A stretch of 15,001 bases of DNA, from positions 1-15,001 of the forward strand of contig JAEZDC010000112.1 of assembly GCA_023429825.1 (NCBI GenBank), in the 5' to 3' direction. Positions 1 to 7,446 of the stretch are shown piece by piece. Every line of letters begins with the position of its first letter. Position 1 is the stretch's first letter. The stretch comes from Bacteroidota bacterium (lineage in GTDB: Bacteria; Bacteroidota; Bacteroidia; Chitinophagales; Chitinophagaceae). The translations under genes were made by a program, and so were the position numbers. The notes beneath the pieces are model-generated. The model saw only the letters and a program-made list of their open reading frames with translations, was not told the origin of the DNA and did not search any database.

Positions 1-1089
1 ACTCCAGGCTGCATTCAACAACAGGGCATTCGATGGTGTGTTAAACTTACTATGTGCTTTTCCCGCACTACCAAACAACCTGCTATCAGCACACCATGCG
101 TATGTAACTCTTGCAGTTGCTAACACATTCGCATTTGTAGTGCCTAAAGTGGAAAGTATCACCATCAGTGCGATCAGGCCGCCACCGATAATTCCCCATG
201 CGACAGATGCGGCATCGCTCGCAACAAATGATGATGTAGAAAGATCCTGTACTGGCAATACATAAATGAAAGCAACATTGGTGAGTGCATATACGATGAT
301 GCATGCAAAAAGACCAGACATTAAGCTTTTAGGAATATTTTTCTGCGGGTCCTTGATCTCACCTGCGATAAAAGTGATATTGTTCCATCCTTCATATGCC
401 CAGAAAGCGCCTGCCACTGCGGCCATAAACGCACTCAGCAATGCAAGGCCAGTGGGAATTACAGGTAAACTCTGATTGAAATTGCTAAAAGATCCTTTTC
501 CTGATCCAAGCAATCCAAATATCAATATACCCATTGCTATCAACTTCAATGCAGTTAACAATCGCTGAACAGCCCCTCCAAATTGTACACTCCTGCAATT
601 GATGAACGTAAAGATCAATATTAGAATGATCGTGAGCAGTTTTACTCCGATGTTCTGCAGCACATATAATTTACCAATGAATGGAACAGGAATATAAAAT
701 GATTGTTCCGTTGCTGCATCAAACCTCGGCAGGTGCAGAAAAAAGTTTGCGTACTCGCTACAGACATATGCAATAGATGCATTTCCTGCAGTATTGAAAA
801 CGGCAAAAGCAGCCCATCCATAAATGAAGCTGAAGAAACTGCCGTACATCTTTTGAAAGAAAACAAATTGCCCTCCTGTTTCGGGGAACATGGTAGCTAC
901 TTCAGCATTGCTTAACGCACCGAATAAAGTGATAATGCCTGCAACAACCCATACAGTAAGTAAAAGCCATGGTGATCCAACCTGTGCCGCCATCACTGAA
1001 GGCTTCATAAAGATACCGGAGCCGATAATGCCACCAATTACAATAGCAATAGTTGTTTGCAGAGAAAGTGTCCGGCGAAATATAGACAT
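1..1089 (-). CDS. APC-superfamily amino-acid permease (LAT-like), C-terminus cut by window edge
   Basis: The reverse-strand frame stays open from an ATG at 1089 to base 1, giving 363 codons without a stop. The predicted protein is a polytopic inner-membrane transporter that would import or exchange amino acids. Transmembrane helix 1 carries the APC signature GIIGSGIF (residues 20-27). A later segment reads EVATMFPETGGQFVFF, the usual loop after helix 2, and further on is FWAYEGWNNITF followed by GEIKDPQKNIPKSL, typical of the L-type (LAT/SteT-like) branch. Family members are about 430-480 residues, so roughly the last fifth is missing. The gene lies 44 bases downstream of a T9SS cargo gene on the same strand. 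The gap has a TATCTTTA box (1106-1113), but the best upstream TTG is only 15 bases away, so an own promoter is uncertain. Family assignment is firm; the substrate cannot be told from sequence. Confidence 0.9.
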   Translation of the reverse strand, partial: MSIFRRTLSLQTTIAIVIGGIIGSGIFMKPSVMAAQVGSPWLLLTVWVVAGIITLFGALSNAEVATMFPETGGQFVFFQKMYGSFFSFIYGWAAFAVFNTAGNASIAYVCSEYANFFLHLPRFDAATEQSFYIPVPFIGKLYVLQNIGVKLLTIILILIFTFINCRSVQFGGAVQRLLTALKLIAMGILIFGLLGSGKGSFSNFNQSLPVIPTGLALLSAFMAAVAGAFWAYEGWNNITFIAGEIKDPQKNIPKSLMSGLFACIIVYALTNVAFIYVLPVQDLSTSSFVASDAASVAWGIIGGGLIALMVILSTLGTTNANVLATARVTYAWCADSRLFGSAGKAHSKFNTPSNALLLNAAWS

Positions 1090-1133
1090 GAGGGTAATCT
1101 TATTTTAAAGATAACCGCATTACACATACAAGC

Positions 1134-3128
1134 CTACCGGATCAAAACCACTGTTCCTTTTTGTTGAACGACTTCGCCTGTATCTCTATTTGTGTATTGA
1201 AGAAACCAAACATAAACGCCTGGTTGTTGCTGAATACCTTTAAAGGTTCCATCCCACCCTTTCAGCCAATCACTGGTCTGAAAAATCAATTGGCCATAAC
1301 GATTATACACCAAGAACTTCAGATTATCGGCTTTTACCGCATTTAAGGGATAGAATAAATCGTTCTTATTATCACCATTAGGGGTAAAACCTCCGGGCAC
1401 TGCAATTACACAACTGGTATAGACAGTAACCGGTTTGGAGATAGATTTCTCGCAACCTATACTATCCCTTACCGTATAGATAACATTATACATTGTTTTT
1501 ATGGGCGGCGCCAGGTATATGTGAGAAGGCGAAGCCAAATCACTGGTGCTACCATCACCAAATGTCCATCGATGTGCAGCAATTTTGCCTTGTGCTTTAC
1601 TGGCAAAAATAACGGAGTCTCCCGGGCAGATATTAGGGGACACAAAGTAGTCTGCTTCTAAGGAATGATCAAGATCAACAAAAGTTATAGAAGAATCAGA
1701 ACAGAATCCATTACTTACAGCTAGCTGAATTTTTTTTCTATTAAATACATTATAAATAGCTCGCGGGTTTTGTTGACTACTGGTTTTGTTTTCATCCAAT
1801 ATCCAACGCCATTGATTAATGCCATTATCACCTGGGTGAAAATAGAATACCGTATCAGCGGTGCACCCATAGTTTAGAGAATAAGTGAATGTAGCATCTA
1901 CGGTGTCCATTACATTAAAATTAAGAGATGAACCAGGAGAGGTTTGAAAGCCACACTCATTTATTAATACATTACCATCACTGCCGGGCTTAACGCTTAT
2001 TGTAAAGCTACCCTGTAGATTTAGGGGCTTATTAAGATTAACGATAACTTCTTTTGTTACGCCATTATTGCAATTCGTTTCAACTCCTGTGATAAAAACG
2101 CCATAGGTGCCAGTGAGAATAAAATCGCTACCATTAGCCGATATACTGTTACACAAAAGCGGTTTACTGAAGACAAGTTTAATCGATTGCATCTTACATG
2201 AAGGATTCATCATACTGTCGACCGGTGTAGCATCCGTTTCAAAGACGTTAAAGGGAATTGTAGAGTTTTCCAAAATATCATTATCACAATAATCAAGTAC
2301 TGTATTATTATCCGTCCCTTTTTTAAGCGTTAAAATATAATTCCCCGGCAATAGGCCTTGTGTTACCTGAACTATAAGCGAATCGGTATCAAACCCCTTA
2401 TTGCAACCATAGCCTGTGGCATTGATCACTGTATTAATGCCGGGAGTAACTGTGAAATCGCTACCATTATATGCAATACTGCTACATTTAATTTTCTTAT
2501 TGAGCTTTACCAGAACAACAGATCCACAACCTGCATTTGCTGAGACCATTTTGGGTGTTGTTGTATCAGTAATGACTGCATCTCCACCCGCAAATGAAAG
2601 GTTATACCCGCTTTGCATTCCGATAGAATGGCTTACCAATAACAAATATTCACGGCCAGCTATAATGTCAGGCATTTTGCTGATAGGTGGTTTATTTAGC
2701 CCACTACAAACCGATAGTTCATTTCCCGAAGTAGAGGTGCCGGTTGTTCCAGCTTTCTCACTCCAGTTACAAGCTATGAACAAACTGCTTTGAGTATATA
2801 CATCTGTAGGAATCTTTCCTGTGATATCGAACAGTTGCCAGTCATAATTATCTGTGGGGGAATTGGGAACGATGCTAAAGCCTAACGTTCCTGATTGGTA
2901 ACAAGTAAACTTATACCAGAATGGATTAATGTCTGTTGCCTGTCCCGTTGGACATAGTGATGGCAACTGTTCTCCGCCGCAGAATGGAACGGCACCTTGG
3001 CTAAAGGTGGTCGTACCGCAAATAGGGTAAGCGTTCAATGGGCTTTGGCCCATGGTGTTACAACCATTCATTTGAGCAGCTGCACGCATCGAAATAAAGA
3101 ATAACGCTATAACAATTATTTGCTTCAT
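1134..3128 (-). CDS. T9SS-secreted multidomain surface protein with PKD and CHU_C sorting domain (paralogue 1)
   Basis: A 664-residue exported protein. Residues 1-19 form a signal peptide ending AAAQ. Residues about 20-185 are a cysteine-rich beta domain with an NPFWYKFTC motif and a LLLVSH...GYNLSF end, resembling PPC/jelly-roll modules. Residues about 186-296 and 300-408 are two Ig-like repeats sharing the pattern K-x-x-C-x-SI-x-x-NGSDF. Residues 412-486 are a divergent PKD-like domain. Residues 492-570 are a clear PKD domain (WTFGDG, SPSHIY). Residues 579-664 are the gliding-motility-associated C-terminal domain, beginning GFTPNGDNKND and containing VYNRYGQLIF and W.GTFKG...PGVYVW. In known systems this type B domain routes cargo through the type IX secretion system, often with a PorP/SprF-like partner. 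The function after secretion is unknown; adhesion or matrix binding is a guess from the domains. It is a tandem paralogue of the gene upstream. Confidence 0.92.
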   Translation of the reverse strand: MKQIIVIALFFISMRAAAQMNGCNTMGQSPLNAYPICGTTTFSQGAVPFCGGEQLPSLCPTGQATDINPFWYKFTCYQSGTLGFSIVPNSPTDNYDWQLFDITGKIPTDVYTQSSLFIACNWSEKAGTTGTSTSGNELSVCSGLNKPPISKMPDIIAGREYLLLVSHSIGMQSGYNLSFAGGDAVITDTTTPKMVSANAGCGSVVLVKLNKKIKCSSIAYNGSDFTVTPGINTVINATGYGCNKGFDTDSLIVQVTQGLLPGNYILTLKKGTDNNTVLDYCDNDILENSTIPFNVFETDATPVDSMMNPSCKMQSIKLVFSKPLLCNSISANGSDFILTGTYGVFITGVETNCNNGVTKEVIVNLNKPLNLQGSFTISVKPGSDGNVLINECGFQTSPGSSLNFNVMDTVDATFTYSLNYGCTADTVFYFHPGDNGINQWRWILDENKTSSQQNPRAIYNVFNRKKIQLAVSNGFCSDSSITFVDLDHSLEADYFVSPNICPGDSVIFASKAQGKIAAHRWTFGDGSTSDLASPSHIYLAPPIKTMYNVIYTVRDSIGCEKSISKPVTVYTSCVIAVPGGFTPNGDNKNDLFYPLNAVKADNLKFLVYNRYGQLIFQTSDWLKGWDGTFKGIQQQPGVYVWFLQYTNRDTGEVVQQKGTVVLIR
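1141..1202 (-). repeat. 62-base direct repeat, copy 1 (3' end of paralogue 1)
   Basis: These 62 bases match 3254-3315 without a mismatch, in the same orientation. They encode the end of the CHU_C sorting domain, up to the isoleucine before the final arginine. Over the next ~118 bases into the gene I count about 13 differences, so the perfect tract stands out from its surroundings. Confidence 0.9.
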
Positions 3129-3178
3129 TGTAAGTCCTAGCGATCTATTTAATCCACACCATTAGTTGGCTATTTTTC

Positions 3179-3207
3179 CAAAAGTTGTTTAAGCTTACAA
3201 AGTCAAA
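3179..3207 (-). promoter_or_regulatory. candidate Bacteroidota-type promoter for paralogue 1
   Basis: Read on the minus strand, TTTG (3207-3204) is followed after 17 bases by AACTTTTG (3186-3179), which matches the -7 consensus TAnnTTTG at all but one fixed position. A start site about 7 bases further on would leave a leader of roughly 40-45 bases before the ATG at 3128. The motif is short and the region A/T-rich, so a chance match is possible. Confidence 0.3.
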
Positions 3208-3210
3208 TTA

Positions 3211-3228
3211 GGTGTAATCTGCTACACC
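3211..3228. repeat. perfect inverted repeat between the two T9SS cargo genes
   Basis: GGTGTA (3211-3216) and TACACC (3223-3228) form a perfect 6-base-pair stem around a 6-base loop. In the minus-strand transcript the hairpin comes just after a U7 run rather than before one, so it does not have the layout of a standard intrinsic terminator for the upstream cargo gene. It may still be a weak attenuator, an mRNA 3'-end structure or an operator. It lies just upstream of the candidate promoter of the second gene. Confidence 0.4.
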
Positions 3229-3246
3229 AAAAAAAGAAGCTTTCTC

Positions 3247-5247
3247 TCATCGTATCAAAACCACTGTTCCTTTTTGTTGAACGACTTCGCCTGTATCTCT
3301 ATTTGTGTATTGAAGTAACCAAACATAAACACCTGGTTGTTGCTGGATTCCTTTAAAGGTTCCGTTCCACCCTTTCAGCCAATCATTTGTCTGGAAGATC
3401 AATTGGCCATAGCGGTTATACACCAGGAACTTCAGGTTATCGGCTTTCACTGCATTCAGTGGGTAGAAAATATCGTTTTTCCCGTCGCCATTAGGAGTGA
3501 ACCCGCTTGGTATAGCAATTAAGCAACTGGTATAAATAGTAGTCGGTTTGGTGATCGATTTCTCACAACCTATACTATCAGTTATCGTATAAGTAACATT
3601 ATAGGTTGTTCTTGTTAGAGGTGCCTGGTAAATATGAGAAGGTGAAACAGAGTCACTGGTGCCTCCATCTCCAAATGTCCAGCGATGTCTAGCAATCATG
3701 CCTTCCGCTTTACTTGTAAACAGCGTAGCTTCATTAGGGCAGTTATTCGGATGAACAAAGAAGTCTGCTTTCAGAAAATTCTTCAGCGCTACAGATGCTG
3801 CCGAGGAATCGACACAAAATCCATTACTTACAAAAAGCTGAACATTTTTTGTATTGAATACACTGTATAAAGCCTGTGGATTCTGTGCATTACTGGTTTT
3901 ACTTTCATCCAGTATCCAATTCCATTGATTTACGCCATTTGCACCGGGATGAAAGTAGTTCACAGTATCAACTGTGCAACCGTATTGAATGACATAGGTG
4001 AAATCGGCATTAACCGTGTCCTGTACAGCAAAATTCAAAGATGATCCTGCAGGTGTTGGTAAAGCACATTCATTCAGCAAAGTATTCCCATCGCTTCCAT
4101 TTCTAAGACTGATGGTAAAGTTCCCCTGATTGAGTAAGGGCTTGTCTAAGTTAACAGTGATCTCCTTGGTTAATCCATTAGCACAACTTCCGGAAGCACT
4201 TGTAACAGTAACCGGATAAGATCCGTTTACAATAAAATCACTTCCATCGCTTGCAATACTGTTACATGCTATCGGCTTACTGAAAATTAGCTTGACTGAT
4301 TGCATCTTACAGGATGGTTTCATCATACTATCCATTGACGTGGGCACCTGCGGTAACACTACAAAATTCACAGAGGAATTTTCAGTGATAGCATTATCGC
4401 AATAATCAAGTATGGTATTATTATCTGATCCTTTCTTAATATTCAAAACATAACTGCCAGGCACGAGCGCTTGATTCAACTGAACGATTAGTGAATCTGT
4501 ATCAAAACCTGTATTACATCCCGTACCAGTTGCACTTATTACATTAGCCCCTCCGGGTGTAATAAAAAAATCGCTTCCATTGGCCGCAATGCTGCTGCAT
4601 TTCATTTTTTTATTCAGCTTTAAAGATATCATTGAACCAGTGCAACTTGCATCTGCTTTTTGCATTTGAGGTGGAGTACTATCTGTTATTACAGCGGTAC
4701 CTCCGGTAAATGACAAGCTGTATCCGCTTTGTGTATTTGTAAAGTGGCTTACTAATAAAAGATAATCATGACCTGCTACCAAGTCCGGCATCTTACTGAA
4801 AAGAGGCTGACCGAACCCGCCGCAAACAAGTAATTGCGTTCCTGCAGGAGAAGCGCCTGTTACGCCACTCTCTCCGCTCCAGTTACTTGCGATATACAGG
4901 TTATTAACTGAGTACACATCCATGGGATTTCTTCCTGTTATATCATATAACTGCCAATCATAATCACTGCTCATGTTATTCGGAGTGATCCTGAAGCCAA
5001 GTGTGCCTGATTGAAAGCAAGTGAACTTGTACCAAAACGGATTTATATCTGTATACAAGCCTCCACTAGTATTACATGGCGCAGGTAATACTTTTCCCCC
5101 ACATAATGGCACAGACGCCTGGCTAAAACTGCTTGTACCACAAACAGGAAAAGCTGTATTAGGATTTTGCCCGGGCGCAGTACACGGTGTTTGTGCAGCA
5201 GATGTAATAGAAATGAAAAAGATATATAACAGTAAAATTTGTTTCAT
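3247..5247 (-). CDS. T9SS-secreted multidomain surface protein with PKD and CHU_C sorting domain (paralogue 2)
   Basis: A 666-residue paralogue of the next gene, with the same order of parts: signal peptide (residues 1-18, ending AAQ), cysteine-rich N-terminal beta domain with NPFWYKFTC, two Ig-like repeats (each with SSIAANGSDF or NSIASDGSDF), a degenerate PKD-like segment, a PKD domain with WTFGDG, and a CHU_C sorting domain over the last ~86 residues. By eye the first ~570 residues are roughly two-thirds identical to the paralogue, whereas only 6 of the last 86 residues differ. The ATG at 5247 opens directly on a typical signal peptide (MKQILLLYIFFISITSAAQ), which fixes the start. The gene starts 60 bases after the GNAT gene and ends 118 bases before the paralogue. 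Most of the cysteines in the two proteins line up, suggesting disulfides outside the cell. The biological role is unknown. Confidence 0.92.
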   Translation of the reverse strand: MKQILLLYIFFISITSAAQTPCTAPGQNPNTAFPVCGTSSFSQASVPLCGGKVLPAPCNTSGGLYTDINPFWYKFTCFQSGTLGFRITPNNMSSDYDWQLYDITGRNPMDVYSVNNLYIASNWSGESGVTGASPAGTQLLVCGGFGQPLFSKMPDLVAGHDYLLLVSHFTNTQSGYSLSFTGGTAVITDSTPPQMQKADASCTGSMISLKLNKKMKCSSIAANGSDFFITPGGANVISATGTGCNTGFDTDSLIVQLNQALVPGSYVLNIKKGSDNNTILDYCDNAITENSSVNFVVLPQVPTSMDSMMKPSCKMQSVKLIFSKPIACNSIASDGSDFIVNGSYPVTVTSASGSCANGLTKEITVNLDKPLLNQGNFTISLRNGSDGNTLLNECALPTPAGSSLNFAVQDTVNADFTYVIQYGCTVDTVNYFHPGANGVNQWNWILDESKTSNAQNPQALYSVFNTKNVQLFVSNGFCVDSSAASVALKNFLKADFFVHPNNCPNEATLFTSKAEGMIARHRWTFGDGGTSDSVSPSHIYQAPLTRTTYNVTYTITDSIGCEKSITKPTTIYTSCLIAIPSGFTPNGDGKNDIFYPLNAVKADNLKFLVYNRYGQLIFQTNDWLKGWNGTFKGIQQQPGVYVWLLQYTNRDTGEVVQQKGTVVLIR
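3254..3315 (-). repeat. 62-base direct repeat, copy 2 (3' end of paralogue 2)
   Basis: Identical to 1141-1202. The identity stops sharply at the stop-codon side: the final arginine codons and the stop codons (TAG in copy 1, TGA in copy 2) differ. On the other side it ends at a single A/T change and then decays to about 10-12% difference. Confidence 0.9.
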
Positions 5248-5307
5248 TCGTTAGTCGGTTGATCCTGCAAGATTAAGACACCTGTAAAAGCCCATCGCTG
5301 CCTGCAA

Positions 5308-5829
5308 TCACTTTATAACATTTCTTTTCATGAGCCAATCTTTCTGCACATCTTTTCCAAGAACAAAATCATGTTCGTCAAATTTCTCAAAACCAAATTT
5401 CTGATAGAAATGAATAGCACGTGGGTTATGCTCCCAAACGCCTAACCATATCACATCCTTTCCCTGCTGCTCAGCCACATCGAGCGACTTCTGCATCAAT
5501 GCTTTTCCAACCCCCTTTCCAACCTGGCCTGTTGCCGCGTATATTCTCGCCACCTCAATAGCGTTGCTGTTATTCAGCGCCGGAACTGTTCCTTCTCTTA
5601 ACCTTGCATACCCAACTGCTTTACCTTCATCGTATGCTAACAGGAATATATTACCTGCAGATCCAACTTCTTTGATCAAAGCCTCTTTAGTGAATGTATG
5701 ATTCATAAAGTCATCCATGTCTTCTTTGCGATTATCTGCAATGAAAGCTTCATAGAATGTGGTGCGGCTCAGTTCAGCTATCAGTTCAGCATCGCTTGCT
5801 GTAGCAATTCGTACAATTATTTGGTTCAT
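5308..5829 (-). CDS. GNAT-family N-acetyltransferase, PaiA-like
   Basis: A 173-residue cytosolic acetyltransferase predicted to move the acetyl group of acetyl-CoA onto a small amine or a protein N-terminus. The acetyl-CoA pyrophosphate-binding loop (motif A) is QVGKGVGKAL at residues 102-111, preceded by the beta strand EVARIYA. Motif B follows as IWLGVWEHNPRAIHFYQKFGF (from about residue 127). That block, together with the ending H-x-F-x-x-G-x-x-x-Q-x-D, closely recalls Bacillus PaiA, a spermidine/spermine acetyltransferase; this comparison is from memory, so a polyamine substrate is a suggestion only. The length is normal for the family. The gene is divergent from tadA with only 32 bases between the start codons, and it lies 60 bases upstream of the T9SS cargo genes on the same strand, so read-through into them is possible. 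Confidence 0.9.
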   Translation of the reverse strand: MNQIIVRIATASDAELIAELSRTTFYEAFIADNRKEDMDDFMNHTFTKEALIKEVGSAGNIFLLAYDEGKAVGYARLREGTVPALNNSNAIEVARIYAATGQVGKGVGKALMQKSLDVAEQQGKDVIWLGVWEHNPRAIHFYQKFGFEKFDEHDFVLGKDVQKDWLMKRNVIK

Positions 5830-5861
5830 CTTTGAAGAAGATTGACGGCTAAATTATACCA

Positions 5862-6305
5862 ATGACGCTTAATGATGAATATTTCATGCACCAGGCTTTG
5901 CAACAGGCGCAATATGCGTTTGAAGATGACGAGGTACCGGTTGGCGCAGTAGTAGTAATGCAGAATAAGATAATCGCAAGAGCGCACAACCAGGTAGAAA
6001 GACTGAGTGATCCTACTGCTCATGCGGAGATGATCGCTCTTACTTCTGCTTTCAACTACCTGGGTAGTAAATATTTACCTGAAGCAGTACTTTATGTAAC
6101 TGTTGAGCCTTGCCTCATGTGTTGCGGCGCAATGTATTGGGGCAAAATTGGAAAGATCGTGTATGGGTGTGACGATGAAAAGAACGGCTACAAGAGAATT
6201 GCGAAGAATAATTTTCCTTTTCATCCAAAGACTGTTTTGATCAAAGGGATACTTGAAGAAGAGTGTGCTTCACTGATGAAGGAGTTCTTCAGAAGAAAAC
6301 GTTAG
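5862..6305 (+). CDS. tadA: tRNA-specific adenosine deaminase (A34 to inosine)
   Basis: A 147-residue enzyme of the cytidine/deoxycytidylate deaminase fold. It would deaminate adenosine-34 in the anticodon of tRNA-Arg(ACG) to inosine, an essential step for reading CGN codons. The zinc site is complete: HAE at residues 54-56 (zinc ligand His54, proton-shuttling Glu56) and PCLMC at 83-87 (zinc ligands Cys84 and Cys87). The N-terminal part EYFMHQALQQAQYAFEDDEV and the strand VPVGAVVV are typical of TadA rather than of cytidine deaminase. The ATG at 5862 gives the normal N-terminus. A CATCTTTG box (5827-5834), one mismatch from TAnnTTTG, overlaps the divergent GNAT start codon and could be part of its promoter, but no good -33 element is visible. 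The gene ends 5 bases from the convergent DUF488 gene. Confidence 0.95.
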   Translation: MTLNDEYFMHQALQQAQYAFEDDEVPVGAVVVMQNKIIARAHNQVERLSDPTAHAEMIALTSAFNYLGSKYLPEAVLYVTVEPCLMCCGAMYWGKIGKIVYGCDDEKNGYKRIAKNNFPFHPKTVLIKGILEEECASLMKEFFRRKR

Positions 6306-6310
6306 ATATC

Positions 6311-6841
6311 TTAAAATAATTCCCTGTAAGATAAAGCGCCATCCACTATTCTCGCTGCTGCAGTATAAGGATGCTCTTTTGCTTTACGGGCATCCATTAT
6401 GTGCATCACTTTCCATCCTTTTGCTTTAAGATAATCGGAAATAAGTGATCGATGACAACTCCACCATACAGCTTCAGAACACATGTATGCAGTGGTTGAG
6501 GTTTCGGCTATGTTCTGTAAATCAACTATTGCTTTTTTGAAGGCTTCCGTTTCCATATAATCTGCATAAGCTCTGAAAGCAGGATGCCTCCAGGCGGTAT
6601 TGTGTGAATCAGGATCAGGTTTTCTTCTTCCGCCTAATTCAATCATGTGTATATAGTTCAGATCATTCTGTTGAAGCGTTTTCTCCAACTGCTCTTTATT
6701 GAAATACGGATATTTTTTTGAGCCGGGAAACTGCCTTACATCCACCAGCGTTTTTACCTCGAAAGATTGTAACAGTTGCAGGAATAATTCGAACGATCTG
6801 TTAGAATGCCCTACGGTAAATATGATTTTCTTTACATTCAT
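6311..6841 (-). CDS. DUF488 family protein
   Basis: A 176-residue soluble protein with the DUF488 hallmarks: an N-terminal strand ending TVGHS (residues 9-13), DVRxFP (34-39), ELGGRR (68-72), and a C-terminal CSE...SCHR block (Cys121, Cys129, His130) that is conserved in the family and looks like an active or metal-binding site. The biochemical function of DUF488 proteins is not established. The length is typical. The ATG at 6841 is preceded by a GAGGA stretch at a workable distance. The gene is convergent with tadA and divergent from the response regulator that starts at 6924, with which it shares an 82-base intergenic region. The family call is secure; nothing in the context suggests a pathway. 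Confidence 0.9.
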   Translation of the reverse strand: MNVKKIIFTVGHSNRSFELFLQLLQSFEVKTLVDVRQFPGSKKYPYFNKEQLEKTLQQNDLNYIHMIELGGRRKPDPDSHNTAWRHPAFRAYADYMETEAFKKAIVDLQNIAETSTTAYMCSEAVWWSCHRSLISDYLKAKGWKVMHIMDARKAKEHPYTAAARIVDGALSYRELF

Positions 6842-6923
6842 GATGCATCAATCCTCATCAAATTTTTTACCGTAAACTTATAAAAGGTACATTGTTTGAT
6901 TTAAGAAGCAGAAATCTCTAATC

Positions 6924-7331
6924 TTGAGTAGTTTGCACAAGCCACAAGTTATTCTCCTGGTAGATGATGATCCGGATGATCGGGATTTTTTCTGCGAAGC
7001 ACTCAGGAAAAGCGGGCATACCAATCATGTACTTCATGCAGAGAACGGCGCCGATGCTATAGCCAAATTAGAAAAGTTGCAGAAATCCGGCAATCTTCCA
7101 TGTCTCATCATTTTAGATATCAATATGCCTATCATGGATGGCAGAACTGCTCTTCACAAGATAAGAGAGGAAATGAATCTCACAGAAACTCCGATTGCAA
7201 TTTTCACCACCACAAAGCCTTTTGATGGGGAGAATCTTATACATCGCTATGCTATTGATATCATCGAAAAGCCGGTAAGCATCAGTGGAATTATTACAGA
7301 GATCAACCGGTTACTGGTAAAGTGCCTATAA
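6924..7331 (+). CDS. single-domain response regulator (Rcp/CheY-like), TTG start
   Basis: A 135-residue stand-alone receiver domain. The acid cluster VDDDPDD (residues 13-19) binds Mg2+, the phospho-acceptor is Asp65 in LIILDINMP, the switch threonine lies in IFTTT (95-97), and the conserved lysine is Lys116 in EKPVS. The DDDPDD start and the NMPIMDG loop resemble the Rcp1-like receivers often paired with phytochrome-type or PAS kinases. There is no output domain, so it should act as a phosphorelay shuttle or by protein contact. No ATG is available: the frame closes upstream at a TGA (6897-6899) and the first in-frame methionine lies inside the domain, so translation must begin at TTG 6924 or TTG 6933. 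The earlier one gives the better-sized N-terminus. No partner kinase is adjacent. Confidence 0.88.
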   Translation: MSSLHKPQVILLVDDDPDDRDFFCEALRKSGHTNHVLHAENGADAIAKLEKLQKSGNLPCLIILDINMPIMDGRTALHKIREEMNLTETPIAIFTTTKPFDGENLIHRYAIDIIEKPVSISGIITEINRLLVKCL

Positions 7332-7446
7332 CCTTTAATTCCTTTTTACTTCTTCAGCTGAAAAAAAATGTTTTACTTCATAGTCTTCAGCGTTCTACAG
7401 ATAGGAAATATTTCTGCCAGGATTCATTATTCCTAAAAACCTGTTT

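Noticed and set aside
38..475. Two plus-strand open frames (75 and 69 codons) in the permease region
   Set aside because: The opposite strand carries an uninterrupted APC permease with its signature motifs.
2416..2793. 125-codon plus-strand open frame inside the first T9SS cargo gene
   Set aside because: It is antisense to a gene with clear signal peptide, PKD and sorting domains, and its translation shows no recognisable domain or codon pattern.
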